From: Ulva prolifera
Lineage: Eukaryota; Chlorophyta; Ulvophyceae; Ulvales; Ulvaceae
Length of the DNA stretch: 64,000 bases
NCBI GenBank assembly: GCA_023078555.1
Contig: CM041200.1
Coordinates: 7,479,361 to 7,543,360 of the forward strand
Reading direction: 5' to 3'
Shown: positions 35,778 to 47,550 of the stretch, in pieces
Position numbering within the stretch: the first letter of the stretch is position 1
Layout of the letters: the number at the start of each line of letters is the position of its first letter
Notes under the pieces: model-generated
Told to the model about the DNA's origin: nothing
Databases searched by the model: none
Seen by the model: only the letters and a program-made list of their open reading frames with translations
Translations under genes and position numbers: made by a program

Positions 35778-38700
35778 CTGCATGGTCGCAGGTCAAAGGT
35801 TATGGCAGCGCGATTGCTTGTTGTTGGGAGTGCCGTGGATGCAGCATGGCCAAGTTCGGCTCTACACACGCGGCTCAGATGAGTAAGCTGTGTTCGTAGC
35901 CAGTGTGTGAAGTACGCGTAGATATGCGTGAGAAAGCCATGTCTGCAGGCAGAGAACATAGGCTTCGGCGGCAAGAACGGTGTAACTGCAAGGCAAGCAG
36001 GACGATCGCTAGGTATCGTAGATAGCAGGTATCCGCGAGATGATTGCGTTCGCCGACTGCACGAGGACGCATCGTCGCCTGCGCAACGTCCCAGGCAACA
36101 GCAATAACAACAGCAGCATGCAGCATGGATATGCTAAATGTGGCATGCACTTCAATGCTGACTTTGAGCTCGCGTCAAGGCTGTCGAAGCTATCAAACTG
36201 GCGCAGGTCCAATGCCGTGCTGTCGCGGTTGACAAGAGCTCGTGAAAAGCTGACAATACTCCAGTAGATGGAAACGTGCACAGCCATGCCTTCTATTCAT
36301 ACATCTTTGTGGTCGCCTTGGTCTCTTCCCAGGACGCAGGCGCCAGGGCCCTTGGTTGAACGTGTTACTGGCCGCTAAATCCTTGGCTGTGTCATGACGC
36401 GCCCTTCGTGTACAGAATTGTTGCTCGCAGCTTTTAGATTGAAAGCAAAATCGCCGCGTCCCGTTGAACAGTCGCTGGGACTTTCGGGTTGGCCATGCAG
36501 CACGATTTCATACAAGACGACCGCGTGTGAAGGGGTCAGTACACAGGCCTAAACGTAAACCCAGAAGAGAGACCAGAGTGCATATAAATAGTCTTCAGGT
36601 CAAGAAAATGGCATATCATGTCGCCATGCGTTGAGGTTGAGCCCTCAAAGTCATGGTGCACCAGAACGAGCGTGATGACCCACTCAGCTGCAGCTGGCAA
36701 CACTCCATGGTACCACAATAGCATGTCCGAAGCATAATGCGATGATGGAGAGATGGCAGAGTTTAGAGTCGCGCACGTGATGTCGCGGCGGACACAAGTG
36801 TGTTAATTTGATCAGCACGACGAGCTATCCATTGCGCTGCCACGCGTCAAGGCACGAGCATGCAGCGCATCGAGCACTTCAGCGTCAATAATAAACATTT
36901 CCAGGATGTGGTTTGACTGGCGCGCATGCCGCCAGCAAGCAGGCAATACACCGCTTGGAACGCACCCGCAGCGGTCCGGAGACCAAGCCTTGGCCTAAGC
37001 TGACGTACTCAGTTGAGGCACCAAGTCTTTAATCATCAGTGATATGCACGTCTTCCTCTGCGGTGACTCGGTGCGAAGGTACTGGTGCGCCATACAGCGA
37101 GTCAGAGAGCTCTGTGCCATCACACGCGCTGAACGTTTCCAGCATATACCCACGCAAACTTTCCACACTAGCCGTGAAATATATCAAAAAGATGGATTGC
37201 CATACGAGCGCTGGATCAATGCAGGAATTTGTACACAGAGAGCTGCCGATGTCTTCCGCGAAGTCAATACACCAAATAGGCATCCAGGCAGAGCAGGCCT
37301 TTTCCTCCAGCACGTATGCCTCGAACTGTGAGCTGTAATCTGCAGACTACCGGCCAGCGCCGATCAAAAGCTTCACCGCGCGCGTTGACCCCGCGCGAAC
37401 ACAGCAACAACCGCATGCGTATGCATGCACCGTCGCATTCCAACTGGAGGCAAGTTTCATCCCGTGCGCAGCACATTTCTCCTCGGAGCCTATCTCTCAA
37501 ACCCAGTGTGCAGGTCTGCTACGCTTTCCGTGTGTACAACTTGTCCAGTTCTCTTCATAGTATGACTAGATACCGATCGCATCTGCCAGCAGGTATCAAT
37601 CGGCGAGCGCTGAGACGCGCCCAATCCCAGCAGCTGAAATGAATCTTGTGCACGCAGCTTACGCACATCCACTTTGCCGCAGCAAGTCTTTGTTTGGGCT
37701 GTGCATGCAGGAAAGGCGCCCAAATGTGCTCACTGCGCTGCGCGGCCTTCGACGCAACGAAATGCGTTGACTACGGAAGATGACTCTTGTTTCCAATGAT
37801 ACGGACGCCGAAAGCAGTCTCATGCAGCAACACACAGCAGTGGGCAACCGCACAAGGATTGGATACGGGTATGCGTTCCTGGTTTGTGGTGTAGACCCCG
37901 CCCGGCAAATATCAATACACGGGCGTTTCTCTCCACACATTCCGGTATTCGCTCGGCCCGTGCTCAGAAATCTTTCGCACGCCTTGAAACGTGTCGCACG
38001 GGGCGTGGAGGATGCAGATGTGCAAGGTTCCGCCTCAACCAAGATCGGGCGTTTGTCAGCTCTGACTGCGTGGGTGATTAAGGCAACGGCCTCCGATTGC
38101 GTAACAATATCGGTTATTGCCTGCCCCGTGTCGACGCCGCATACAGCATGCCGCATGCCGGGGGGCGGTCGTCGCACATGCATTTCGCACATGCATTTGC
38201 AGTTTGCCGCACGTGACCACACATAACCATGCATAGCGCCGAATCCGTCGAGCAAAGTCTCTTCGTGGCGCATGCAAGTACGCATTCATGTACATGCCAT
38301 GTCCATCGTCGACAGTTCCCCCGATATCTCGCGCGCCTTTGCCCTCAGATCGCCGGATCGCCGGAACGAATCCCTCATCAGCACCGTGACGTCTCTTACA
38401 CTGGCGCACAATGGCGTACGACGGGCCGATGCCTGCTGCAACCTATGTCCGTACAGCTCTGTTGATGTCAGGTGTACGTAACTACGTTTGTGTGAGCAAT
38501 CCTGTGGCGTTCTACGTGAACGGGCGGCCAGAGCTCGCGAGCGCACACGTTAAATCATTCCATGATGTGCGTAGCGCGGCCGACGTGCGCTTTTGGATTG
38601 ACGTGCGGGGCCTGGGCCCATCTGGGACCACATGCATCCACATGCATGTGCACCCTAGGGCCTGTTGACATCGATCGAGACCGCGAGCCCCTCGCAGCGC

Positions 38701-40594
38701 GCTCCCTGCGCGGCGCCTGCACATATCTAGGCTCACACTTGTCCGTCGTGAGGTCGATCCGCGGCGTCCGGCAAATTAAAAAAATTATCGATTAGAAAGT
38801 CGAGGTGGTGCTATAGTGGACGCGGGGCTGGATCCTCGTGACGGGATTTGACGTTCAACGTTAGTTACCGGGCGGCCATGGCAAAGCGTTCGCGGCGGAG
38901 CGCGCCGTGGATGTCGAGATTCCGCCTGCAACTAGATTCTCCACACAGCTCGCTTTCATGAAATCGGCCTCACGCAGAATGAAGTACACCGTCCATTGCG
39001 AGTGCACGTGCATGTATTCAATTAAATTTCCCCGGCAGCTTGAAAGCATCTTGAGTGCCAGTTGCCACGTGGCACGCTCCGATGCGCGATCACGCTACTT
39101 GCCCAGCATTGCACGCCTGAACGTCACGTTATCTTAAGCGTAGGACGTTGAGCTGGGGTGAACGAATCGTTTCAAAGTGTGCGAGGGTGAACGTCCATTC
39201 TCAATATGTGCTGTGCCACATGTGTGTGTACCCCGCCGGTGATATCCTTGATGCTGCATGCATATTCGTCGGAGGGCGTTGGAGGGAGACTCGGATGGGG
39301 AACCTCCCCTGAAGGTGCAACAGCATGGAGGCCAACACCGAATCTGGTGAAGCCATTCATGCCAGCAGCGAGGGAGAAGAGTGTCAGGTCAACAGCAGTG
39401 CACACATCTTTTGGCACATCCCCACCAGACAGCTACAATGTGACAATTTGATTGCCAGTGAGCGAGTGTATACACAGGTTCGTGACACTCAAGATCTTGA
39501 GATGTGATACCCATGCAAGGACTCCCGCAACCTCAGCAGGGCCTCCATCGAAGCATGCAGTTCAAGCCACAGAGACATCAGGCTCTGACTCACCTCGGAG
39601 GTCTCACATTGATCAGCACAACCCTACCACCAGGACATGCATCGCACTCCTACGCTACTGGCCTGCTCTATCGTAGACACTGTGTGTCTACTGGGGGCAT
39701 CCCGTACCGGGCCACCACCACGCATGGCCCCAGGAAACTATCAAATGTGCACCCTATCTCGAGATATGCCGATTCAACCACTGCACGGGCCATGTGCACA
39801 AGCAGGGGCCTGTGCACTGCCCCTGTAACAAGGTGAAAGGGCGGGCACGTGCACTCTGGAGCCAAAGCCACGCAAGACTAGCTGCGAGCGTGACCGTTTC
39901 GGCAACACTTTCAAAATCGTTTATTTTGCCTACCAATTGCCTATTGTTTCTGTTGCTCGAGCACACTCATACGTATACAGAGCTCGCGCGGGTGCCTGCC
40001 CAGGGCCACTCGCAACACCATTCAACCCTACCGTATCCCCTCAAATTGGCACTTGAAGCCACCTGAAACTATAGCTACAAACCTGTGGGCGGCCAAGCCC
40101 TCACAGAGTCCTCTCGTGAGGATCACCCCACCACGTCTACATGCATGCGTGTGGGTTCATCATGCCCACACCGCCTCCTGCAGGGGCCGTTGTACCGGCT
40201 GGGGGAGGCCGGGGTCACCACAATGCCACAGTCCATGCATGGATCCATGGATCCCAACCGCGCTGGCGCCGATCACGGGTAGAGCCCAGGCACTCACGCT
40301 GGCCGTGGCCAGAGTGCTGCCGGAGACACTGCTCGAGCACTGGCGTGGTTGCCGCTGGCCGCACGCTGGGCGCGCGCCGCAGTGCAGAGCTCAGCACGTC
40401 CTCATGCCCCGTGCAACCGTGCTCATGCATGCGCGGGGGTGCCGGTCAACCCGCCAGACCCTGGGCTCAAATGCCGTCGATGGATGCTGCGTCCGCCGCC
40501 CCTCTCCAGGACAGTCAGCACGGCTGTGATCCCACACAACACGTACACCCACCCCTTCGCCCCACTAATGCTAGCATGCATGGGACAAGCGCAA
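35778..40594. other. No supportable gene; possible signal-peptide exon
   Basis: A minus-strand stretch near 36.09-36.14 kb encodes MLHAAVVIAVAWDVAQA, which looks like a secretion signal and could be the first exon of the receptor gene, but I could not find a convincing donor in the right phase. Elsewhere several 60-200 codon frames occur on both strands (minus 37659-38285, minus 37029-37313, plus 37780-38226) without domains. A minus frame near 39.6 kb ending in LINVRPPR meets a GTGAGT donor and might be one exon of something decayed. Confidence 0.35.
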
Positions 40595-42472
40595 CTACTC
40601 CCTGCGTTCCCCATTCGCCACTCGGGCCTGCTCTGCCGCAAGCGCGCGTGCGCCTCCACCCACGCTGCCCTCCTGGCCACCCCCCTGTAGCAGACCAGCC
40701 GTCGCCGCCGCAACCACAGCCACCCCACCCGCCTGTGGCCCCACCTCAGCTGGCCCTTCTGGCACGGAAGCGTCAGACGAGGTCGCGTCGGGGTGTGGCC
40801 GCATGCATCGCGTCCATGCATTTGGCGACAGCACCCGCTTGCCCCGACTGAACCTGCGGAGGTGTTCCGGCGGCACAGGGCCCCCTGTCGGACTGGTGGC
40901 AGGGGGGTGTGCAGCCGCGGCATGCGCTTCCGCAGGCACCGCGGCATCGGACATATGCTGCAGCGGCTGCGAATGCCCCCCTCCCAGCTCCCCGGCACTC
41001 GGCGGGTGCTCGCCGTCGCCAACCCTAATTGACCCGGAACACCTGGAGTGTGTGTCCAGAGGCGCGGCGGTGATCTCGGGCACCCGGATCGGTTCGGAGC
41101 CGCCGTGTGCATGGCCGTTGGCGTATGCTCGTGCCGACTGCGCGGCCATGCGCGACTCCGCGGCACGCCTGATCCGGTCCCGGACGGTCGTCGGCAGCGG
41201 CTTGCCAGCCTCCGGCGGCCCAACACCAGCCTCCACCCCCGACGGGGATGAAGGGTCCCTTGTAGACACGTCCCCATCGCCCGGGCCGCCGCAGCCTGGG
41301 GCCCGCCGCTTGCCGCGCCCGGCCGGCCGGCAGTCGCGTACCGTGCTGCCGCGCCTGTGGACACCCTCATCGCTCTCCCACACAAGCTCCGAGCTGTCTG
41401 CCAAGCCGCGGCATGCGCGGATGGGCGCGGAGGCCTGCTGGCGCCTGCTACTCTCGCCCCGCCGCAGCGGCGACGTCGCACGGTCAAACAGACCCTGCCG
41501 CATGGACACATGCTTGGTGTTCGCCAGACGGCTGTACTCCTTCCGTGGCCCCGTGAATGAGGGCCTTGGCTGGGGCTTGAGTGGAGAATTTGGCGCCGCG
41601 GCCGCGTGAACCGCGCCAGCTCCGGGCGTGAGCGACCGGGAGCGGACGGTCGCGCTAGCGTGAACTGCGCGGCGCGTGCGCGTGAGCACCTGAGTCGAGC
41701 GGCCGCCGCTGCTGCGTGTCGTGGGGGTTGTCGGGCCTGCGCCGCTGTCTATGGAGGGTCCGCGCGTCCCTGCGGGAGCGGCGGACGGTGACGCCGCGGC
41801 GTCGGTACCCGGTAGTGGGGAGGGCGGGGTGTCGACCGGGGGCTCAGACGCGCCGCGTCGGCGCGTGCGGTTCTGCACCTGAGCAGTCCAGTCCAAGCGG
41901 GACGGTACACCGGAGGGAGTCCAGACGGGCCGGGGCTTCAGGCCGGGCAGGGCTGCAGGCGGCCTGAGGCTCGGCGATGCATGCGGCCCCTGTGGCGGTG
42001 CTGCCATGGGCGAGTGTGCCTTGGCCGGGGACTGCGTGCGACTGTGCGCCTTGACCGCATGCAGCGGCTGCGCCGCCGCCGCACGCTTCAGCGGCGGCGT
42101 GGCGGCGGGGGCCGCCGCATCCACCACCGGTAACGGCGGCCCCGGCGGCGGCGGTGTCGCCGCCGCGGCGCCCGCGGCGCGCGCTGCGCGCGACAGCGGT
42201 GTCAACGGCGTCAGCGCGCGGTCGTGCGCCTGCAGGCGCTCGGCCGACAGCTTGACCCGGCCCGGGCTGCCGCCGCCGGCGGCAGCGCCGCCGGCCGGCG
42301 GCCCGGACTCGGGCCGGTCGTCGATGTCCGGCGGCGGCCAGGTGCCGCTGTCGGACGGCGCAGACATCTCCCAGGGGTGGGAGGAGGACGGCGAGATGGA
42401 GGCGTCTGAGCCACTGATATCAGCTGCAGAGGACACGGACGACGCCGGCGGCGCGGACGGGTTGGCCTCCTT
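40595..42472 (-). CDS. Disordered Ser/Pro/Arg-rich exon, probable tail of receptor-like relative
   Basis: A 625-codon open frame from an acceptor CGACCCAG at 42473-42475 to the stop at 40595. Composition is Ala/Pro/Ser/Gly/Arg-rich with many SP and TP sites, basic patches and no hydrophobic segment, so an intracellular disordered region is likely. It follows, on the same strand and in the same phase (0), the membrane exon ending at 47551, so I join them tentatively across a 5-kb intron. Codon bias and lack of stops over 1.9 kb support coding status, though high GC also favours open frames. I found no kinase domain downstream, unlike the gene at 21484-35777. It could instead be an independent gene. 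The true 3' end may be a splice donor before 40595. Confidence 0.5.
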   Translation of the reverse strand, partial: KEANPSAPPASSVSSAADISGSDASISPSSSHPWEMSAPSDSGTWPPPDIDDRPESGPPAGGAAAGGGSPGRVKLSAERLQAHDRALTPLTPLSRAARAAGAAAATPPPPGPPLPVVDAAAPAATPPLKRAAAAQPLHAVKAHSRTQSPAKAHSPMAAPPQGPHASPSLRPPAALPGLKPRPVWTPSGVPSRLDWTAQVQNRTRRRGASEPPVDTPPSPLPGTDAAASPSAAPAGTRGPSIDSGAGPTTPTTRSSGGRSTQVLTRTRRAVHASATVRSRSLTPGAGAVHAAAAPNSPLKPQPRPSFTGPRKEYSRLANTKHVSMRQGLFDRATSPLRRGESSRRQQASAPIRACRGLADSSELVWESDEGVHRRGSTVRDCRPAGRGKRRAPGCGGPGDGDVSTRDPSSPSGVEAGVGPPEAGKPLPTTVRDRIRRAAESRMAAQSARAYANGHAHGGSEPIRVPEITAAPLDTHSRCSGSIRVGDGEHPPSAGELGGGHSQPLQHMSDAAVPAEAHAAAAHPPATSPTGGPVPPEHLRRFSRGKRVLSPNAWTRCMRPHPDATSSDASVPEGPAEVGPQAGGVAVVAAATAGLLQGGGQEGSVGGGARALAAEQARVANGERRE

Positions 42473-43455
42473 CTGGGTCGCCAGGAGGTGTATGGGGTGG
42501 CTTGGGGAGTGGCAGTCGGTGTGGCGGTAGAGGTGGCGACCCTTGGGCTCCAGGGTTGCGGTCCTGGAGGCCTTGGTTCTGCCAGTGAGCTCGTCGGTAA
42601 GAGGGTCCTGCACACCACGACCGTGCATGTTGTTCTCAAGCGCGCGCGGCGGGCGTGTTTCGTGGCAGTCAGGCCACGCCGCCCATGTTGGGGGCTGCCG
42701 CTAGCACCAACTACGCCCAAGGTCGTCACACCGGACCCGCGGTCCTGGGCTCATGCTGATGCGGACCGGAGAACAGAGCCGGTGGGGCAGGTGTGTGATC
42801 GATTGGTTGACTTCAAGTTGACGCCAGCAGCAGGTGGAGGGTGCAGCAGTGACGGCGCCGCGGCACAGGCGGAGCGTGGCTTTCATGCCCCAGCTGCAGC
42901 TGTGAGTGAATTGTATCCTGGGGTGACAGGCCACTGAAGCCCCATCGGAGCGCGATGCTATGCTGGATTCACGCAGCCTGCATGACGCAACTGGCGTTTC
43001 TGTGTTGGCGTGCATAAACATCGGTCAGCCTCACGAGAAGCGCCACCTCTGGCCACCTCTGGCACAGACCAGTTGACATACCCAGAGAGCACTGGAGGCA
43101 GCTGCTGTGCTACCCGGACAAAGCAAAGCCAGGGAGGCAGGTAGCACTGCGGGTCACAGCCAGAGGAAACTCGCACCCACGCAACCACCACCACCACCCA
43201 ACACAGATCAACACACCCATGCATGTGCATACTCCACCACCCGCCCAGGCCGAAGCCGGACACACACAGGCCCCGCACCCACAGCCACACCTACTGGAGG
43301 CAGCATGTGCATGTGGTACATGCGATGTGGAGAGGTGCCCCCTGCTTCAGGCCTTCACCAATATAGAAGCCAATGCTTTGAGGATGCAGAAGTCACACTT
43401 GCCAAGATGCAGTGCTCATGTTGGGGTGACGTCATGGTTTAGGGAAGGTGACATT

Positions 43456-43504
43456 TGTGGCAGTCCAGTGATATGGCCGCTGTGCCACTGGACCCTTGCA
43501 CGTT
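43456..43504 (+). repeat. Dispersed 49-bp hairpin repeat, copy 2
   Basis: Nearly identical to 33645-33693, including the TCCAGTG/CACTGGA stem and the CCCTTGCACG tail. The two copies are about 10 kb apart and share little flanking sequence, so they moved or were copied as short units. Confidence 0.6.
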
Positions 43505-43540
43505 GTGTCAACAGCTGTGTGTGAAAAGCTGTGTCATTCC

Positions 43541-43660
43541 CGGTGAGGAGCTCAAGTGCCTGGCCAGTGCGCAAAGCATGCCGCGAAGCTTCTTGGAGCT
43601 TCATTGCAGGTGAGGAGCTCAAGTACCTGGCATGGTTGTGGCAAGTGCGCAAAGCTGGCA
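43541..43660. repeat. Imperfect 69-bp tandem duplication
   Basis: GGTGAGGAGCTCAAGT and CCTGGC followed by AGTGCGCAAAGC recur 69 bases apart with drift between them. Function unknown. Confidence 0.55.
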
Positions 43661-45215
43661 GCAGCAGCTGTGTGTCACAACGGCAAACATGCACATGTTG
43701 AACATGCACATGTTGCCGGTCCGTGATGTTCATGTAATGCAGCATCAACCAGTGAACTTTCTACCTCAGTACACATGTTGTTACAATGGACAGAGGCAAA
43801 CCCAATCATGCATGTGCCATAATCATGGCGCAAGGAGCAGCAAGGAGCACGCAAGCACAGGCGCATGTACCGCAAGCCTGGAGTGTGAATGTAGTTACAA
43901 AGGACAGAGGCCACGCACCGCCGTTTCTGTTTCTACGTTTCTGTTTCTGTTTCTACGAACCCACTTGCACATCCACTCAGTGTGCATGTATGTGTATATA
44001 TTTAGTACATTTAGTATATAATTAGTATATATTTATGTATGCAGGATAACATGTGTGGCTCCCTGTCTGTGCCTAGCTGCCTCCCCCACTTGCGTGCTGC
44101 CTCTCCCGTGTTGCTGTTGGTGTAGGAGGTCGGGGTCAGGTCTATTCAGGTCTACACAGGCTTTTGCTTTGCTTTGCTGCTGTGTGGGTCCCCTGTGGGT
44201 ATCCCGGTTCCTCCCCTGCCCCTCTACCTGCCCCTCTACCTGCCTCTCCTGAGGGTGGGCACACAGTGTAGTTCTCACTGCTGCACCACTTTGCACCACT
44301 TCGCACCGCTTGCTTCACACTGCTGCACTGGTTTGCTGCCTCGCACTGCATTGTCTTGGATTTGACGATTCTGATCTGCCAAGTGAACAATTCAAAATCC
44401 GCTCAGCCGATCAGGCCATCCAAGCCCAGGCCAAGATGCATGTGCGTGACGAAGGAGAAAACAGTGTATATGGCAGGTGTGGGAACATGGCCAGCAGCTG
44501 CAGCTGCCAAGGTTTGCAGAGGACATGCTGTTTCCACAATACAGCTATACCTCTCCAGATGTGGAAGTTGCCATTGAGTGTCATGTCACTTGGTGGAAGT
44601 AGCTGCAGATTGCAGTGAAGCTGGACTGGCCCTGGTGGGACCTGTGTTGACCTGTTGGATGAACTGTATGTTGACCTGTGCGTCTCGACCTGTGTGATGG
44701 GCAGTGGGTGGGTCAGAAGCCAGAGCTTCACCTGCTACCTAGCTGCTGTGAAAGGATAGATGACTACACACACCTACAACAAAGAGGATTGCATATCCAT
44801 GTTGCATGTATATATTTATGCATTAGTTTATATACATGGCTGAAAAGTGAAGATGCTGGATCTTTCATTAGCACCTGGCATGTGAGTTGTGCCCATCTGG
44901 ATCAGCTGTATGATTCATCACTCAGCTTCAGCCTAGGCCATTAAACCACCAGCCTCCACACTGGTCCCCAATGCCATGAAGTCATGTATTGGTGGACTGC
45001 AACAGCTGATGAGTAAGGGATGGCTGCGCCCAACTGTGTGAAGAATGTGTCAAGGTTGTGTTACCAACCTGCAGATAGGAAGCAGCAGCATGATACCATA
45101 TGTGTGGAGACTGTGGCTGGACATGCTCTGACAGAATCTAGTCTGAAGTCTCAATAGTCTGGCAAGAATCATGCAGCATGATGCATTATACTAACTTGGC
45201 AGAGGCTGTCTATCC

Positions 45216-45317
45216 CAGCGTTGGGTCGCTTAGCAGCAGTTCCAGGACTAACATCCAGAATCTAGACCTGAATATTCGGAAATGTTCTATGTGATCTGGC
45301 CACACGACCCAACACTG
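45216..45317. mobile_element. hAT-type MITE
   Basis: It is 102 bp from CAGCGTTGGGTCG to CGACCCAACACTG; the right end is perfect and the left has one change. Internal CTGAATATTCGGAA and TGTGATCTGGCC match other copies. Flanks share TCTATCC/TCAATCC, an imperfect target duplication. Confidence 0.75.
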
Positions 45318-46526
45318 TCAATCCCATACTGTGCTGCTGACACTCAGTCATCTCAGCTCCCACATGACTGAGATCATGCAGAAACTGACAGCATCCAGCA
45401 ATCTAGGCATAGCACTCCAGCACTCATGTGCATCAACATGAAGCTATCCTCCCTAAACCTAGTGATGCACGGAGCTGCTGAGCCCTAATTACACTGCCCA
45501 GGCAGCTGGTGCAGGCCTATGCCACCACCCATCTGTGTACTGACTCAGCTGCATGCAGCTGTCTACCAGGGCACCTGCACCATGACTTCTGCACAGCCAT
45601 AGTCAAGGACCATCTACATGTGTATGAAGGACCATCTATATGTGTATCAAGGGATGCAGACAATGCTGGGCCCCTGTGCACATATACATATTACCTCAAC
45701 GTACATCACAGCAGTTGAACAAACAAACAGGTGTCAGGTAATATACAACATAGCATGTGCTGAACTGTCATGCTCAACGCCACGCAGTAGCCAGCCAGCA
45801 ATGGACAGGTGCTGTGTGAACTGCTTGGCAGTGTGACTGGTCACCTTCTCACAGCAACTTCTCACAGCATGCATGAAGCCAAGCTTCCGGGTCCCTAGGA
45901 TGACACAGCAGGGAACAGCACATCCTAGGTGAGATCTTCCTAGGCACATGGTGCAGGATTCAATCCTGCATGTGAAGGAGCAGTGTGAAGCAGCATGAAG
46001 CCAATTTTGCTGCTGTCATGTTAGCCCATGCCACCTCTGTGCACTCAGGCTCCCCCCCCCCCGGCTGCTCCCACAGAGGCCTCTGCTACGGCCACTTCTG
46101 CTCAGCCATGGGCACTGCTGTATTGAGTGCGACACAGAGGCAGTGTGCCTGGTGCTGTGATGGATTGCAATGGGGTGGGCACAGATGAAGCCGCTGCTGC
46201 TGCAGCAAAGGGCCGAGCCAGAGAGTCCGGTAGAGTCTGGTAGAACCTGGGCTGCTGGTAGCTGGGGCTAGCTCATGGGCATGTGCCAGGTACCATGCTG
46301 ATGAGCTGTCAGCTTACCACTGTGCAGAGCCCATGTGGCACAGCTTGCAGCCATCATGGTGGCTGCACAAGCCAGCAAAGCCACCTGACGACGTGGCACT
46401 GGCTGCAGCCAGTGAGCCAGACACCCACATACCCACAGTATCTGTCAAGTGGAGTAAATTAATCTGAACTGCCCTCAGTGCTTCTGCTTAGCGATTATGC
46501 TCTATGTTGGTGTGCGATGTTATGCG

Positions 46527-46562
46527 GGTGCCGGACACCCCTCCCCATGGGTGTCCGGCACC
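46527..46562. repeat. Perfect 14-bp inverted repeat
   Basis: GGTGCCGGACACCC, an 8-base spacer, then its exact complement GGGTGTCCGGCACC. Strong enough to form a stable hairpin in RNA or single-stranded DNA. It lies just beyond the 3' end of a transposase-like frame on the minus strand, so it may belong to that element. Confidence 0.9.
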
Positions 46563-46990
46563 ACATTTGTGCCACATATGTTACAGTCTGGATTTGGAAC
46601 ATCCACCCTTCACCTGTTTCCCCTTGCAGGCAGGCCAGGTTTCATTCCTTCCGTGTTTAACGATTGTCACATGCCAGTTGTCTGATGCACAAGCACTTAA
46701 CGGCTGCCCATGCCGGGTATTGGTGATGTCCCAGGGCTGACGCTTCCGGTAGTGTTTCACACAAATCTGTTGTCTTTGACCTACAGATGAGACCAGAGCG
46801 CTGAACGCTGCCGTAGGCCTGATGGTCACATCGGTGATCCAGAAGTCCTCACACGCAGCCGTGTTATGCCCGCTGGGCCATGCAGCCCTAGCACGTACGG
46901 CGAAACTAAACAACATTGCATCACGACAGTGGTGTGTTGCGTTGTGGCCGCATCGCATCAGCGCCGAGAAGAACCGAGACGATAGTGTCT
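46540..46990 (-). mobile_element. piggyBac-like transposase remnant (C-terminal part)
   Basis: The minus-strand frame down to 46581 ends with an HVTIVKHGR, WPACKGKQ, CSKSRL arrangement; shifting frame by one base just before its stop gives CNICGTNVVPD. This His/Cys order (H, CxxC, then RxxCxxCxxxVP) resembles the zinc-binding tail of piggyBac-type transposases. No DDD core was recognised, so only a fragment remains, with at least one frameshift. A TTAA lies near 46460. Family assignment is tentative. Confidence 0.3.
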
Positions 46991-46994
46991 GATG

Positions 46995-47097
46995 CAGTGT
47001 TGGGTCACCTGGCCCGTTCACATACAACATGTCCGAAAATTCAGGTCTTATTTTCCTGTTAGCAGTCCTGGAAATGCCGCAAAGCGACCCAACACTG
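46995..47097. mobile_element. hAT-type MITE with perfect 8-bp target duplication
   Basis: It is 103 bp from CAGTGTTGGGTCA to CGACCCAACACTG. The octamer GTCTGATG stands immediately before and immediately after it, an exact 8-bp target duplication, which is diagnostic for the hAT superfamily together with CAG...CTG ends. This copy is therefore the youngest of the family here and defines its limits. It lies just upstream of the transposase-like remnant. Confidence 0.9.
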
Positions 47098-47550
47098 GTC
47101 TGATGTGCGCGTATCATCGGCCAGAAGAACACCCACGCGCGGCTACAGCACGGCGCTCACGGCGACACGGTGGACAGCCCACAGGCGGCTGTGAAGCAAA
47201 TCGACACACGGGAACACATCGTCCGGGCCCAAGGCCAGCGGCCGCAGAAGCCCTGATTCATTCGCATGGTCAGTCGTGCCGCATTCCACAGACGTGCCTC
47301 TCGCGAGACGCACCCTGCAGAGGACCACACAAACCCTATACCCGCGCAACTAAAAAAAACACAGCGAAACGAACCATGCGGAGCAGCCATGCGCGTAGGC
47401 ACACACGGCGGTGAACCTCGATGCAGATGCACTGCGGTGCACCCTAGCACCCCGCCGACGCAAGTGCACACCGCAACCGCCTCTCTGCTGGACGCCCGAT
47501 GGTCGGGGCGGGGGGCCGGGCAGCTATAGCATGCAGAGCACGGAGCGCAC

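Noticed and set aside
42006-42530. 174-codon plus-strand frame rich in Gly and Ala
   Set aside because: Antisense to the disordered exon at 40595-42472 and of the same low-complexity origin.
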